Shown: positions 5,350 through 5,608 of the stretch, piece by piece
Layout: each line of letters starts with the position of its first letter
Position numbering within the stretch: the stretch's first letter is position 1
Assembly (NCBI GenBank): GCA_964398855.1
Contig: CAYNOQ010000128.1
Location: forward strand, 1 to 5,608
Reading direction: 5' to 3'
DNA length: 5,608 nt
Source of the DNA: Mariniphaga sp964398855
GTDB taxonomy: Bacteria > Bacteroidota > Bacteroidia > Bacteroidales > Prolixibacteraceae
Made by a program: the position numbers and the translations under genes
Notes under the pieces: generated by a model
Database searches by the model: none
What the model was told of the DNA's origin: nothing
The model's input: the letters and a program-made list of their open reading frames with translations, nothing else

Positions 5350-5580
5350 ATGATAACGAAAATCAAGTCAATAACTAATCTTGCTGTTTTTAAGGATTTC
5401 GATTGGGACACTGTCATTCGAGATGATGGGAATAATCTAGTCTTATTTAAGACAATTAATATTTTTTGTGGTCGAAATTATTCAGGAAAAACAACATCTG
5501 ATACGAAAGCAAAAATTTTGTTCCGAATTAAAAAATCAAAAAAATGGGAACATCAAAATTTGATATTGCAGATTATTTAG
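5350..5580 (+). pseudogene. Truncated AAA ATPase (PrrC/RloC-like N-terminus) fused to a toxin fragment
   Basis: The 76-codon frame begins as the N-terminus of a large AAA ATPase of the AAA_13 type found in PrrC/RloC-like anticodon nucleases and related defence ATPases. It has the opening pattern ITKIKSITNLAVFKDFDWD (residues 2-20) and a Walker A motif GRNYSGKTT at 41-49, with K47 and T48 as the nucleotide-binding pair. In intact relatives the motif runs straight on into a helix (typically LSRIFR) and the protein continues for several hundred residues with Walker B and signature motifs. Here the similarity stops at T49 (base 5496) and residues 50-62 resemble a HI1419-type toxin instead. The remaining tail to the stop at 5580 is off-frame reading through the antitoxin start, which it overlaps by 37 bases. 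It cannot be a working ATPase. A candidate promoter lies at 5190-5221. The family call rests on remembered conservation around the Walker A, not on a search. Confidence 0.75.
5500..5541 (+). pseudogene. Remnant of a HI1419/HigB-type toxin gene
   Basis: Directly after the broken ATPase, and in its frame, the codons read DTKAKILFRIKK. This resembles the conserved early part of the HI1419-family (RelE/ParE-superfamily) killer proteins, where a KxKAKAKILFRIxRLE-like stretch leads into the GNFGD and RIxYGPGYR motifs. Here neither the toxin start nor those later motifs are present: two A-rich tracts (5529-5535 and 5537-5544) follow and then the antitoxin ATG. The match is only about 12 residues, so alone it is weak. 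Its position just before a HI1420-type antitoxin, the normal toxin-antitoxin order, makes it much more likely. The result would be a dead toxin. Confidence 0.5.
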
Positions 5581-5608
5581 ACAGTAACGAAATGATTGTT
5601 GAATATCT
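5544..5608 (+). CDS. HI1420-family antitoxin, N-terminal part (cut by window end)
   Basis: From the ATG at 5544, 21 codons read MGTSKFDIADYLDSNEMIVE then Y, and the window ends inside the next codon (CT-, which must be Leu). The pattern [M]-x-TSKFDxAxYLDSxEMIxEYL is the hallmark opening of the HI1420-family addiction-module antidote proteins, which go on to an XRE-like helix-turn-helix and total about 100 residues. The antitoxin neutralises a HI1419-type toxin and usually represses its own operon. Here the toxin in front appears reduced to a short fragment, so this may be an orphan antitoxin. The start is supported by the family pattern; the rest of the gene lies outside the window. Confidence 0.82.
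   Translation, partial: MGTSKFDIADYLDSNEMIVEY

Overview
The window looks like chromosomal DNA from a member of the Bacteroidota, probably the order Bacteroidales or a close relative. It is moderately AT-rich. Shine-Dalgarno sequences are weak or absent and the gene leaders are A-rich. Several intergenic regions carry matches to the Bacteroidetes -7 promoter element (TAnnTTTG). The gene families (secreted TPR protein, secreted bleomycin-hydrolase-like C1 peptidase, short stand-alone GIY-YIG protein) are all common in that phylum. The species cannot be named from the sequence.

Layout. (1) 16-405: a small GIY-YIG nuclease gene sits between two 40-bp direct repeats (39/40 identical), each with a hairpin-forming palindrome at its core. 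It looks like a compact cassette. (2) 407-435: a bidirectional terminator separates this cassette from the convergent gene. (3) 446-2404, minus strand: a large exported TPR protein with a Q-rich linker. (4) 2405-2825: a divergent intergenic region with a promoter motif at each end; between them lie heptamer tandem repeats and two perfect hairpins. An ORF can be read through it but is probably not a gene. (5) 2826-4037: a secreted papain-fold (C1) peptidase with all catalytic residues, followed by a strong terminator. (6) 4105-5016: an exported protein of unknown function, probably an outer-membrane beta-barrel. (7) 5017-5608: a decayed accessory region. It holds a short coding-like relic with an in-frame stop, a near-ideal Bacteroidetes promoter, the N-terminus of an AAA ATPase of the PrrC/RloC-like type broken just after its Walker A motif, what looks like a fragment of a HI1419/HigB-type toxin fused to it in frame, and the start of the matching HI1420-family antitoxin, cut by the window edge.

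How the parts relate. The exported proteins in the middle (TPR, C1 peptidase, beta-barrel) look like ordinary cell-envelope functions. They do not form one obvious operon, because the TPR gene is divergent and a terminator separates the other two. The two ends of the window are the mobile or unstable parts. The left end is a repeat-bounded nuclease cassette. The right end is a rearranged defence/toxin-antitoxin remnant in which an ATPase and a toxin have been joined and mostly deleted, leaving an apparently toxin-less antitoxin. No CRISPR array, tRNA, rRNA, integrase or transposase was seen.
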